Shown here: positions 1-8,130 of the stretch, piece after piece
Position numbering within the stretch: position 1 is the stretch's first letter
How the letters are laid out: each line of letters begins with the position of its first letter
NCBI GenBank assembly: GCA_017627765.1
Contig: JAGAGD010000116.1
Location: forward strand, 1-32,871
Direction of reading: 5' to 3'
Length of the DNA: 32,871 nucleotides
From: Prevotella sp.
GTDB lineage: Bacteria; Bacteroidota; Bacteroidia; Bacteroidales; Bacteroidaceae
Notes under the pieces: model-generated
Database searches by the model: none
What the model saw: the letters and a program-made list of their open reading frames with translations, nothing else
Told to the model about the DNA's origin: nothing
Translations under genes and position numbers: made by a program

Positions 1-584
1 GTTATGATAAAGAAAAATCAGATATTGATGTGGCAGAGTTTATCATAAACCTGGAAGGTAGCAATCAGATAACGTCACGTGGTTCTTCAATTTCACTTGC
101 CAATAGTGATGCAACTATAAAAGGAAGTGGTTCGCTGAAGTGCAATTCAGAAGATGATTGTGGCATATACGTGTTTGGAAACCATAACTTTAAAATAAGC
201 TGTACTGGCTTGATTGATGCTGAAGGCATATGGGGCATTGCAGGACCAACTTATAGGGAAGGTTATCTAAGGTTTGTCAATGCCAACGTGAAGGCTAAAG
301 GCAGTGATGCCTCTATATGCGACCTGGAGAAAATAGAACTATCAGGCTGTGAGATTGTTTCTCCTATAGGCGCATATATTGAAAATGGGACAGTAAAACT
401 TGACGGCAGCGACTGTAAAGAGGAGGTCGTAATTAGCAATGACCCTAATTCAATCGATAGCATTGAGGCTGACTCACAGACTAAACAAGGCATCTATACC
501 ATCAGCGGAGTGAGACTTAATGCCGACTTCGAAAGCCTGCCACAAGGCATCTACATCGTGAACGGTAAGAAAGTTCAGAAATAA
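1..584 (+). CDS. Secreted cell-surface protein with sorting tail, 3' part only
   Basis: The frame is open from the first bases of the window, so the true start lies upstream; the GTG at 30 is only an internal codon. About 194 residues remain. The body is rich in short strands with Gly, Asn, Ser and Asp turns and phrases such as ATIKGSGSL and VNANVKAKG, which suggests a right-handed beta-helix or similar repetitive surface fold. The last 30 or so residues (GIYTISGVRL, then LPQGIYIVNGKKVQK) look like the short type IX secretion sorting domain common in Prevotella, the same type that ends the protein finishing at 4583. Inferred role: secreted or surface-anchored protein; substrate unknown. A good hairpin terminator follows directly. 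Confidence 0.7.
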   Translation, partial: YDKEKSDIDVAEFIINLEGSNQITSRGSSISLANSDATIKGSGSLKCNSEDDCGIYVFGNHNFKISCTGLIDAEGIWGIAGPTYREGYLRFVNANVKAKGSDASICDLEKIELSGCEIVSPIGAYIENGTVKLDGSDCKEEVVISNDPNSIDSIEADSQTKQGIYTISGVRLNADFESLPQGIYIVNGKKVQK

Positions 585-596
585 ATAGCGAAAACA

Positions 597-636
597 AAAA
601 GGAGTCTTGTCGGTATCAGTCCGACACTCCTTTTAC
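597..636 (+). terminator. Rho-independent terminator
   Basis: The arms AAAGGAGT and ACTCCTTT, with an inner GTCGG/CCGAC stem around the loop TATCAG, end in a short T-run. It begins about 13 bases after the stop at 584 and separates that gene from the leucine-rich-repeat gene. Confidence 0.75.
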
Positions 637-679
637 ATAATAAAATTTCAAATATACAAACAACTAAAAAATTAAAACT

Positions 680-1558
680 ATGGCAGGTTTAAAAATTACA
701 GTTGATAAGTCAGCAATTACACGCAGACTTAAAACATTAGGTATTTCTAAAAAAGAAAAAGCTCTCTACAAAGATGTTGCAACCTTGATTGAATTAGACG
801 ACCGCATAACACGTCTTGATGGTAATTACAAGAAACATCTTGAAGAAGTGAAGGTCAATATGGCTAAATACAAAATAAATAAAGACGAATATCTCAAAAT
901 AGAGAGAATTTTCTTAGATGCAATCTCTGAGCGCGACTACTTGTCAAGATTGTTTGATGCTACATGCGGAAAGAGCTGGACCAGAAGAACCAACTGGAAG
1001 ACTGTGGCTTCTCTCAACAAATGGTACGGAGTAAAGACGGCTTGTAGAGTTGTCAGAATAAATCGCTTTATGGTAATTCGCATGATGCGTGTAGTTGAAC
1101 TGGATTTAAGAAACAACTATCTGCATGCACATGTTTCGAAAGGTTCTTCAGGAGTATTGCCAGATGATATCTGCAAATTGGAATATCTGGAAAAACTCAA
1201 TTTGGGATATAATTTCATAGCAGGAAAACTTCCTTCAACTTTAGGCAAGCTTTGCAAACTTAAGGTTCTGCACATGCATTTCAACCAGTTAGAGGGTGGA
1301 CTGCCTTCGTTGAATAACATGATTTCGCTTACAGAACTATATCTCAACAACAACCATTTAGAAGGAAATGTTGATGAATTGGTGAAACTGCGTAACATGA
1401 AGACGTGTCACATCTACCAGAATAAGTTCTCTGGCACTGTTCCTGAGCAGCTAGCATCGTCGAAGCTACTGAAAGCCTTTAAATCTTACAAGACTTTCCT
1501 GAAATATGGACCAAAGGTGACCGCTCGTGCTAAGCAAGAAAAGGAGTGGCATCTGTAA
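680..1558 (+). CDS. Leucine-rich-repeat protein, plant-like repeats, no signal peptide
   Basis: 292 residues. The first 95 or so are charged and probably helical, with no hydrophobic leader. Residues around 95-112 (LFDATCGKSWTRRTNW) resemble the cap that precedes leucine-rich repeats in many secreted LRR proteins. Repeats of the LxxLxLxxNxxxGxxP kind follow from about residue 137 to 255: LEKLNLGYNFIAGKLP, LKVLHMHFNQLEGGLP, LTELYLNNNHLEG and MKTCHIYQNKFSGTVP. The C-terminus is basic and has no sorting tail. LRR domains usually bind proteins. The lack of an export signal suggests the cytoplasm, or export by a route not visible here. The ATG at 680 is the first start after the upstream terminator; no clear promoter was seen. 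Confidence 0.8.
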   Translation: MAGLKITVDKSAITRRLKTLGISKKEKALYKDVATLIELDDRITRLDGNYKKHLEEVKVNMAKYKINKDEYLKIERIFLDAISERDYLSRLFDATCGKSWTRRTNWKTVASLNKWYGVKTACRVVRINRFMVIRMMRVVELDLRNNYLHAHVSKGSSGVLPDDICKLEYLEKLNLGYNFIAGKLPSTLGKLCKLKVLHMHFNQLEGGLPSLNNMISLTELYLNNNHLEGNVDELVKLRNMKTCHIYQNKFSGTVPEQLASSKLLKAFKSYKTFLKYGPKVTARAKQEKEWHL

Positions 1559-1943
1559 ACACAAACATAATTGATATTAATTTTAAAAAATAGGATGTAA
1601 CTAACTCCATCCGTTCCTCCTGTCCTGCGGGATGGGAGGAACATTAAATCGAAGACAGAAAACAAAAGGACACAATTAAGAGAAATAATGATCCATACAC
1701 ATGGCAGATAACTTATGACTCTATATAATCAGTTTAATTATGTATGAAACCGCAATGTGATAATTCCTAAATGTTTAGCGGTTAATTTTGACAAATCCAG
1801 ATATTGCGTCGTATTGGTTACGGCGCAATATTTTTTTACACTCGTTTTGTCAAGATTACTCAGATTTTTAACTTTAACTCCAGCTTGTATGCTCAACTTT
1901 AGCATTTTAACATTAGGAAATGAAAAGAAAAACAAGTTTATAT
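1559..1943. other. Intergenic region with a hairpin; no gene seen
   Basis: No convincing reading frame on either strand; the short frames here have unlikely composition and no recognisable motif. At 1611-1641 there is a GC-rich hairpin: GTTCCTCC pairs with GGAGGAAC, the stem extends by TGTCC/GGATG including wobble pairs, and the loop is TGCG. No T-run follows, so it is more likely a 3' UTR or mRNA-stability structure than a terminator. A separate, stronger terminator lies at 1801-1837. Confidence 0.5.
1801..1837 (+). terminator. Strong terminator about 240 bases after the LRR gene
   Basis: ATATTGCGTCG and CGGCGCAATAT form an 11-bp stem with one G-T wobble around a 9-base loop, followed by seven T. 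It stands about 240 bases after the nearest stop codon. It could end a long LRR 3' UTR or a small RNA. Confidence 0.75.
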
Positions 1944-1973
1944 TTTGCATTTCCCTCGTTTTTCGTAACTTTG
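1944..1973 (+). promoter_or_regulatory. Bacteroidetes-type promoter of the Ig-like gene
   Basis: TTTG at 1944-1947, an 18-base gap and TAACTTTG at 1966-1973 match the Bacteroidetes sigma-ABfr pattern. The expected start point is near 1980, giving a leader of about 35 bases before the ATG at 2016. This supports 2016 over the upstream in-frame ATG at 1920. Confidence 0.75.
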
Positions 1974-2015
1974 CAGACTTTTTCAAAAAAGCTACTACAA
2001 AATACTTTAAATATT

Positions 2016-4583
2016 ATGAACAAAAAATTACGTTATTTATTATTGATGCTGCTATTGGCGGTGTTTAACTTAAGCGGATTTGCTGATGAGGAATTAATTA
2101 CCATCACGAGTCTTAAGGTCGTTTCCGACAACTTTGATATTAGTTTTGAAAATAATGGCGGAACTGCTCCTGCTTATTATGAAAAAGAACCACATGGCAT
2201 AAGACTATATGCTCGTGGAACTCTGACAATATCACCAAAATAGGGGAGTGGTATTACAATAAGCAAAATTGAATATACTTTTGCTATAAATGCAAATAAA
2301 AATGGATATAAGCCAACACCGACATTATCTTCTGAAGAAGGTGAATTTATTATTGTAGAAGGTGGAGGTATTTGGACTGGCTCTACTTCTAATCCTGTAG
2401 TTCTTTCGGCTGATGGTAATGCAGGAAATCTTTCTTTTACTGCTCTTAAAATAGAGTTCTCTAATGGCGGCGAGACTCCTGTCCCGCAAAAGACTGATGT
2501 TGCAAAGCTAAACTCAATTTCTCCTACAACAATGCTTGTTGGCGACATGGGAGAGTTTACTCTTGATGCAACCTTTGCTGAAGGTCTCACTGAAGGCGAG
2601 GACTATGAAGTGAACTGGAGCAGCAGCAATACTGATGTAGTTGATGTTGCTGGCAGTATGTATGAAGCTAAGGCAGCTGGCAATGCAGATGTAACAGTCT
2701 CGGTTACGGTTCTTGACGATGAGAAATATAATGAGGTAAGCAAGTCTTTCACTGTAACGGTAAAGGATACAAATTATGAAACAGTGCAGCTGCCTTATGA
2801 GGAGACACTCGTGAGCAGTAAAGGAAAGTTTACGGTTGAGGATGTTGAAATGGGCGGACTTACTGAGGTATGGAAGACTTCAAAATATGGTATGACTGCT
2901 AATGGATATAATTGCACAGGAGATGTTGAAAGCTGGTTTGTCAGTCCACTGATTGATGCAACTTCAGAAAAGCAGTTGGAACTTACTTTCGAGGAAAACT
3001 TGAGATATTTTGCTGATACAAATACTGCAGCAGAACAGGCTACGCTCTGGGTTCGTGAAGGAGATAAGGGAGAGTGGAATAAACTAACAATTCCTACTCA
3101 CGAAAATGTAGACGGCAATAATTTCAGCAACGTCGGCACAATAGACTTGAATGATTATGCAGGCAAGACTATTCAACTCGGTTTCAAGTATATGGCTACT
3201 ACAGAGAATCCAGGTCGTTGGGAGATAAAGAACTTTTCGGTTGCTGCAGGAGAAACGGTTGAAAAAGAAGAAGCAGGCATAAAATATAGCGTTAGTAATT
3301 TCACGGCTACAATAGGCGAGGAAACGGATTTCCCTGTTTTGGAAAATCCAAACAATCTTGATGTTACCTATGCTTCTACACACGAAGAAATTGCAACTGT
3401 AGATGAAAACGGTGAGATTACTCTCCTTGCTGCAGGTCAGACAACTATTAAGGCTACTACCGAAGAAAATGAAAGCTACAAGGCTGGTGAGGCTTCTTAT
3501 ATGCTCGTCGTGAAAGAGAAATCCATTGAGGGAAAAGATGTTTTTGAATTGGTAACTGACGATAGTTCACTTGCTGAAGGCGACGTAATTATACTTGCAT
3601 ATATCAGAGAAGATGGAACAGCAAAGGCAATGGGAATAACTCAAAATCCCAATAACCGCTCGGCTGAAGACGCTACCATAAATGATGACGGAACAATAAC
3701 TCCAGGCAGCACTGTTCAGCAAATAACACTTGAGGATGGATTCTATTTAAATGTAGGAGATGAATATCTCTATGCTGCAAGCAGTAAGAGCAATTATCTA
3801 AGAACGAAAGCGGATAAGGATGATAATGCAAAGGCTGCAATTACTATTAATGAATATGGAAATGCAAAAATAGTATTCCAAGGTAGTAATGAAAGAAATA
3901 CAATATGTTTTAATCCAAATAACAATATTTTCTCTTGCTACAATAGCACTTCTAAGCTTCCTCGTATATATCGTAAAATTATAGATTCAGAAGCAGTCAG
4001 TCTGACAATAGGTGCTACGGGCTATGCAACTCTTTATTATGGCGACAAGAATCTTGTTGTCCCAGAAGGTGTTGAGGCTTATACCTATGCTGTGAAAGAA
4101 GGAAAACTCGAAGAAAGCTGGATGTATGGACCTGACGAAATTATCCCTGCTGCAACTGGTGTTGTTCTGAAAGCTGAGGCAGGCAAATACATTTTTAACG
4201 TTACAACCGACGAGGGCGATGTTGACAACGACAACATGCTGAAAGGCTCTGATGTTGACGAAGAAACTACTGGCGAGGGTTGTAAGTTCTATATGCTTTC
4301 AATAAATGCAGACAAGGACCCGCAGTCTGTCGGTTTCTATTATGCTAAGGGATGCGCCAACGGCGAGGCTTTTGTCAACAAAGCTCATAAGGCTTACCTT
4401 GCTGTGCCTGAAAGCATGGCAGCTAAGGCTTACATGCTGAACGGTACAGATGCCATTGAAAGCGTGGAAGCTGAGAGTAATGGTATGAAGAATGTCTACA
4501 CTCTGTCTGGCATAAGGATGACAGGAAACAACCTGCCTAAAGGTTTGTATATAGTAGGCGGAAAGAAAATGCTTGTAAAATAG
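2016..4583 (+). pseudogene. Secreted Ig-like/sorting-tail protein broken by in-frame TAG
   Basis: The ATG at 2016 starts a clear signal peptide (MNKKLRYLLLMLLLAVFNLS). The frame meets TAG at 2241-2243, then stays open in the same frame through 4583; no frameshift is needed. Residues on both sides of the TAG (GIRLYARGTLTISPK, then GSGITISKIEYTF) read as one beta-sandwich domain, so the ATG at 2532 is not a natural start. Later parts in order: a Big2-like Ig domain (near 2550-2760), a jelly-roll segment with WFVSPLIDATSEKQLELTFE, a second Ig-like domain (about 3280-3510), a beta-rich domain to about 3990, a domain starting SLTIGATGYATLYYG, and a sorting tail (VYTLSGIRM, LPKGLYIVGGKKMLVK). Intact, it would be a secreted surface protein of about 855 residues. 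TAG is a normal stop here, ending this gene and several others, so a recent nonsense mutation or base error is likelier than recoding. Confidence 0.75.
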
Positions 4584-4706
4584 AAGTGAGAATATGAGGT
4601 TTTAAGGTTATGAGGGTTGTAGGTATTGATTGCCTTCCCGCCCTTATCCTTAAAGCCAGACTAATGAAATTTATTTAATTAGGAAAAATAAAAGTATTAA
4701 GAGGAA

Positions 4707-4877
4707 ATGACAATGAAAAGATATATTGAACCATCAATAAAGATTAAGAAGATAGAAGAAGAGTCGTTCATCTGCTTGAGCAAGCACGAAGAGGAAGGCG
4801 ACGGCGATCAACTCGGCAAAGAGACTTTCTTTGACGAGGAAACAGATGAAGAAGAGAAAGAAAACATCTGGATGTAA
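4707..4877 (+). CDS. Small acidic protein of unknown function (56 aa)
   Basis: Starts at ATG 4707 (MTMKRYIEPSIKIKKIEEES) or at the second ATG, 4713. The N-terminal third is basic with a YxxPxIxIxxIE pattern, then comes FICLSKHEEEGDGDQL, then a very acidic stretch (FFDEETDEEEKEN) ending in IWM. It has no signal peptide, membrane segment or known catalytic motif. From memory, short proteins opening with a similar basic YIxP segment and ending acidic are frequent in Prevotella and Bacteroides, without known function. It sits 123 bases after the Ig-like pseudogene and has its own terminator 25 bases downstream, which supports it being a real transcribed unit. A peptide precursor is possible but unproven. 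Confidence 0.6.
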   Translation: MTMKRYIEPSIKIKKIEEESFICLSKHEEEGDGDQLGKETFFDEETDEEEKENIWM

Positions 4878-4901
4878 GTATTCTGAATATAGCATAAACA
4901 T

Positions 4902-4932
4902 AAAAGGCGACTCCACAAGAGTCGCCTTTTAT
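4902..4932. terminator. Bidirectional terminator between small gene and kbl
   Basis: AAAAGGCGACT and AGTCGCCTTTT are a perfect 11-bp inverted repeat around a 7-base loop. The run of T/A on both sides lets it work for the small gene on the plus strand and for kbl on the minus strand. Confidence 0.8.
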
Positions 4933-5026
4933 TATATTTATAAGTTCTGAAGTCTTAAAGCCGTTTTTTGTTCAGATATGTAAATCTGTTCACCTCATAG
5001 CCTTAACAACCTTCAAGCCATATTTC

Positions 5027-6214
5027 TTATTTCAGAACACCGAGTTCCTTGCCAACCTTTATGAAGGCTGCGATACAGCGGTCGAGTTGTTCGCGGTTGT
5101 GACCAGCTGAAATCTGAACGCGGATACGAGCCTGCTCTTTTGGAACAACTGGGTAGTAGAAACCAGTAACGTAGATTCCCTCTTCCTGCATCTTTGCAGC
5201 ATAAACCTGAGAGAGTTTAGCGTCATAGAGCATAACAGCGCAGATGGCACTCTGTGTAGGCTTGATGTCGAAGCCGGCAGCCATCATCTTGTCGCGGAAG
5301 TAGTTAACGTTCTCAACAAGGCGGTCGTGAATCTCGTTGCTTTCCTTCAGCATCTTGAACACTTCGAGAGAAGCACCGATGATAGAAGGAGCAAGAGAGT
5401 TAGAGAAGAGATATGGGCGGCTGCGCTGACGCAGGAGGTCGATGATTTCTTTTCTACCAGTTGTGAATCCACCAAGTGCACCGCCAAATGACTTGCCGAG
5501 TGTACCTGTATAGATGTCAACACGTCCGTATGTGTTGAAGAACTCGCTTACGCCATGTCCTGTAGGACCAACAACACCAGCAGAGTGGCTTTCGTCAACC
5601 ATTACGAGTGCATCATACTTTTCTGCCAAGTCGCAAATCTTATCCATAGGAGCAACGTTTCCGTCCATAGAGAATACACCGTCGGTAACGATGATGCGGA
5701 AACGCTGAGCCTGAGCTTCTTGCAAGCACTTCTCAAGTTCTGCCATGTCAGCATTAGCGTAGCGATAGCGCTTAGCCTTGCAGAGACGTACACCGTCGAT
5801 GATTGATGCATGGTTGAGGGCATCGCTGATGATAGCATCTTCTTCGGTAAACAAAGGTTCGAACACACCACCGTTAGCATCGAAGCATGCAGCATAGAGG
5901 ATAGTGTCTTCTGTCTTGAAATAGTCAGAGATAGCAGCCTCGAGTTCCTTATGGATGTCTTGAGTTCCGCAGATGAAACGAACAGAAGACATACCGAATC
6001 CCCTGCGCTCCATCATCTTCTTTGCACCCTCGATGAGACGTGGGTGGTCAGAAAGACCTAAGTAGTTGTTTGCACAGAAGTTTAAAACTTCCTTACCTTT
6101 TACCTGAATGGCAGCACGCTGTGGGCTTTCAATGAGGCGTTCTTCCTTGTAAAGTCCAGCTTCACGAATCTCAGCAAGAGTCTGGCTGAGATGTTCTTTC
6201 ATTTTTCCGTACAT
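5027..6214 (-). CDS. kbl: Glycine C-acetyltransferase (2-amino-3-ketobutyrate CoA ligase)
   Basis: 395 residues, the usual length. It is a PLP-dependent alpha-oxoamine synthase that splits 2-amino-3-ketobutyrate with CoA into glycine and acetyl-CoA in the cytoplasm. Visible marks are the N-terminal VLNFCANNYLGLSDHP, the VMVDESHSAGVVGPTGHG stretch with the PLP-contacting Asp and His (about 207-210), and TGTLGKSFGG, where Lys241 should form the Schiff base. The C-terminal VVPKEQARIRVQISAGH is typical of the family. It diverges from tdh at 6416, whose product is its substrate, so the two make a complete threonine-to-glycine route. Other family members (KAS-III-like 8-amino-7-oxononanoate or 5-aminolevulinate synthases) are less likely given that neighbour. 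Confidence 0.95.
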   Translation of the reverse strand: MYGKMKEHLSQTLAEIREAGLYKEERLIESPQRAAIQVKGKEVLNFCANNYLGLSDHPRLIEGAKKMMERRGFGMSSVRFICGTQDIHKELEAAISDYFKTEDTILYAACFDANGGVFEPLFTEEDAIISDALNHASIIDGVRLCKAKRYRYANADMAELEKCLQEAQAQRFRIIVTDGVFSMDGNVAPMDKICDLAEKYDALVMVDESHSAGVVGPTGHGVSEFFNTYGRVDIYTGTLGKSFGGALGGFTTGRKEIIDLLRQRSRPYLFSNSLAPSIIGASLEVFKMLKESNEIHDRLVENVNYFRDKMMAAGFDIKPTQSAICAVMLYDAKLSQVYAAKMQEEGIYVTGFYYPVVPKEQARIRVQISAGHNREQLDRCIAAFIKVGKELGVLK

Positions 6215-6415
6215 AGTATTTTGTTAATATTTTAATTAAAAATTGTTTTCACTATGCAAAATAAATGAATATTTTCGACATACGACTTCTTCTGAATGTT
6301 TTTTTTTGCAAAACACTCTGATTTTTTAATTTTTTATACTTGATAGATTGTGAATATGAAAAAAAAACACTTATTTTGCAGTCCGTAAGTAAAAATATCG
6401 TAAATAAAAACAATA
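6215..6415. promoter_or_regulatory. Divergent kbl/tdh promoter region
   Basis: The 201-base AT-rich space between the two starts holds the same TTATTTTGCA core on each strand: at 6371-6380 on plus (toward tdh) and at 6255-6264 on minus (toward kbl). Each is one base off the TAnnTTTG consensus. On the plus strand TTG at 6348-6350 lies 20 bases upstream, as expected for a -33 box. No matching -33 box was found for kbl. Confidence 0.45.
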
Positions 6416-7372
6416 ATGAAAAACATTTTAGTCATTGGTTCTACTGGTCAGATTGGCTCAGAACTTACTATGGAGCTCCGCCACCGTTATGGCAACGAGC
6501 ATGTTATCGCAGGTTATATCACAGGTGCCGAGCCTAAGGGCGAACTCCTTGAAAGCGGTCCTTCTGCTATGGCAGACGTTACTAACGGTGAGATGATTGC
6601 CGAAGTTGTTAAGAAGTATAATGTTGATGCCATCTACAACCTCGCAGCGTTGCTGTCTGTTGTTGCTGAGTCTAAACCACGTTTGGCTTGGAAAATCGGA
6701 ATCGACGGACTTTGGAACATCCTCGAAGTAGCTCGCGAAAACAACTGCCAGGTGTTCACTCCAAGTTCAATCGGTTCTTTCGGCCATAGCACTCCTCACA
6801 ACCCAACACCTCAGGATACTGTTCAGCGTCCGCAAACAATCTACGGTGTTTCTAAGGTTACAACAGAATTACTTTCTGACTACTATCAGAAGAAATACGG
6901 AACTGACACTCGTTCAGTTCGCTTCCCTGGAATCATTTCTTACATAACACCTCCAGGTGGCGGCACAACTGACTATGCTGTTGACATCTACTATTCTGCT
7001 GTTCGCGGCGAAAAGTTCACTTGCCCAATCAAGAAGGGTACACTGATGGACATGATGTATATGCCAGACGCTCTGAATGCTGCTATCACTCTGATGGAAG
7101 CAGACCCAGCTCGCCTTGTTCATCACAACGGATTCAACGTGGCTTCAATGAGTTTCGACCCAGAAACAATCTACAATGAGATTAAGAAACTTAAGCCAGA
7201 GTTTGAAATGGTTTACGACGTTGACCCTCTGAAGCAGAGCATCGCAGAAAGCTGGCCAGACAGAATGGACGACAGCTGCGCTCGCAACGAGTGGGACTGG
7301 AAGCCACAGTACGACCTTACTGCTATGACTAAGGATATGCTTGAGAAACTTTCAGCACGACTGCTGAAATAA
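6416..7372 (+). CDS. tdh: L-threonine 3-dehydrogenase, SDR/epimerase type
   Basis: 318 residues. It belongs to the extended short-chain dehydrogenase family: a Rossmann GxxGxxG (GSTGQIG, residues 8-14), TPSSIGSFG around 115-123, and catalytic Tyr143 and Lys147 in YGVSK. The stretch RFPGIISYITPPGGGTTDYA, a little further on, is what I recall from the SDR-type threonine dehydrogenases of Flavobacterium and trypanosomes, rather than the zinc-dependent E. coli Tdh. It oxidises L-threonine to 2-amino-3-ketobutyrate with NAD+, which Kbl (divergent gene) cleaves. It would be annotated as a generic NAD-dependent epimerase if the context were ignored. The start is the only ATG that keeps the Rossmann strand intact. 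Confidence 0.92.
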   Translation: MKNILVIGSTGQIGSELTMELRHRYGNEHVIAGYITGAEPKGELLESGPSAMADVTNGEMIAEVVKKYNVDAIYNLAALLSVVAESKPRLAWKIGIDGLWNILEVARENNCQVFTPSSIGSFGHSTPHNPTPQDTVQRPQTIYGVSKVTTELLSDYYQKKYGTDTRSVRFPGIISYITPPGGGTTDYAVDIYYSAVRGEKFTCPIKKGTLMDMMYMPDALNAAITLMEADPARLVHHNGFNVASMSFDPETIYNEIKKLKPEFEMVYDVDPLKQSIAESWPDRMDDSCARNEWDWKPQYDLTAMTKDMLEKLSARLLK

Positions 7373-7380
7373 GGATAAAT

Positions 7381-7412
7381 AAAAAAGGAAGCCACTCGGC
7401 TTCCTTTTTTAT
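7381..7412. terminator. Bidirectional terminator between tdh and NigD-like gene
   Basis: AAAAAAGGAAGCC and GGCTTCCTTTTTT pair perfectly around the loop ACTC. T-runs on both strands make it suitable for the convergent tdh (plus) and the NigD-like gene (minus). Confidence 0.9.
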
Positions 7413-7450
7413 TTATCATAGTTTTTTTAGGACTTCAATTCTCTTAAAAC

Positions 7451-8119
7451 TTATTTCTGAACAAACTCTTTTTCTACTACACCTTTTCTTGTATTAACCT
7501 TGAGAACGATTTTGTCTCCACCTGCAATGTTTGCTGTAGGAATACTGAAGTAAACCTCAGTAGAGTAGTTCTCAGGCACTCCGTTTTGTGCATGATAGAA
7601 TGTGTAGTAATAAGTCTTATGCCCATCAGCATTGTCTTCAACTTTGTCAAGCACCATGCCTACGCTTTGGCGGTCGTCGCCTTCGCCGCTCGATGCTGTC
7701 ATAATCTTAACTAATATGTTGAGATATCTGCCAGTTTCAGCCATCCATCCGCTTTCCAGTTCTACTGGGTCGGTCTTCATTTCCTTAATCTTATCGGCAG
7801 AAACTGGATAAAGAACTGTTACAGGAGCAAGACTGTAAGGAACAACATTATTCGAGTTCTTTGCCTTTCTGTAATATAATAGTCCTCTATAGATGGTGTC
7901 TGCCTTATTAGCCCATTGCACTTCCATGAGGGAATTAAAAGTAAGAGTAGTGTTGTTGTCAGTAACTGCATAGTCAACTTGTGTTGCTGCCTTTGTGTGA
8001 AGGTCAACCAAATCGGCTACAAGGTCAGATAAATCGCCTTTTCCAGGTTCATAACTGTCATCGTTGCATGCTGTGAGCAGAGCCATGCAAAGTAGTGATA
8101 AAAATAATGTCTTTCTCAT
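7451..8119 (-). CDS. NigD-like lipoprotein
   Basis: 222 residues. A short hydrophobic leader ends in the lipobox LLTAC (Cys18), followed by NDDSYEPGKGDLSDL. A Cys followed by acidic residues and a YxxGKGD-like turn is the usual start of NigD-like proteins. The remainder is beta-rich, with TIYRGLLYYRKA near the middle and a C-terminal IVLKVNTRKGVVEKEF strand pair like the NigD C-terminal domain. NigD was first described in a bacteriocin cluster of Prevotella nigrescens, but most relatives have no known function. It is the last gene of the minus-strand run, 11 bases after the acyltransferase. No bacteriocin gene is near it. Confidence 0.65.
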   Translation of the reverse strand: MRKTLFLSLLCMALLTACNDDSYEPGKGDLSDLVADLVDLHTKAATQVDYAVTDNNTTLTFNSLMEVQWANKADTIYRGLLYYRKAKNSNNVVPYSLAPVTVLYPVSADKIKEMKTDPVELESGWMAETGRYLNILVKIMTASSGEGDDRQSVGMVLDKVEDNADGHKTYYYTFYHAQNGVPENYSTEVYFSIPTANIAGGDKIVLKVNTRKGVVEKEFVQK

Positions 8120-8130
8120 GGTAATAATTA

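Noticed and set aside
1920-2015. Start of the Ig-like gene at the ATG at 1920
   Set aside because: It lies upstream of the promoter at 1944-1973, and the signal peptide begins at 2016.
2532-4583. Separate gene starting at the ATG at 2532
   Set aside because: The same frame is open for 96 codons upstream back to the TAG at 2241, and the sequence there continues the domain, so 2532 is an internal Met.
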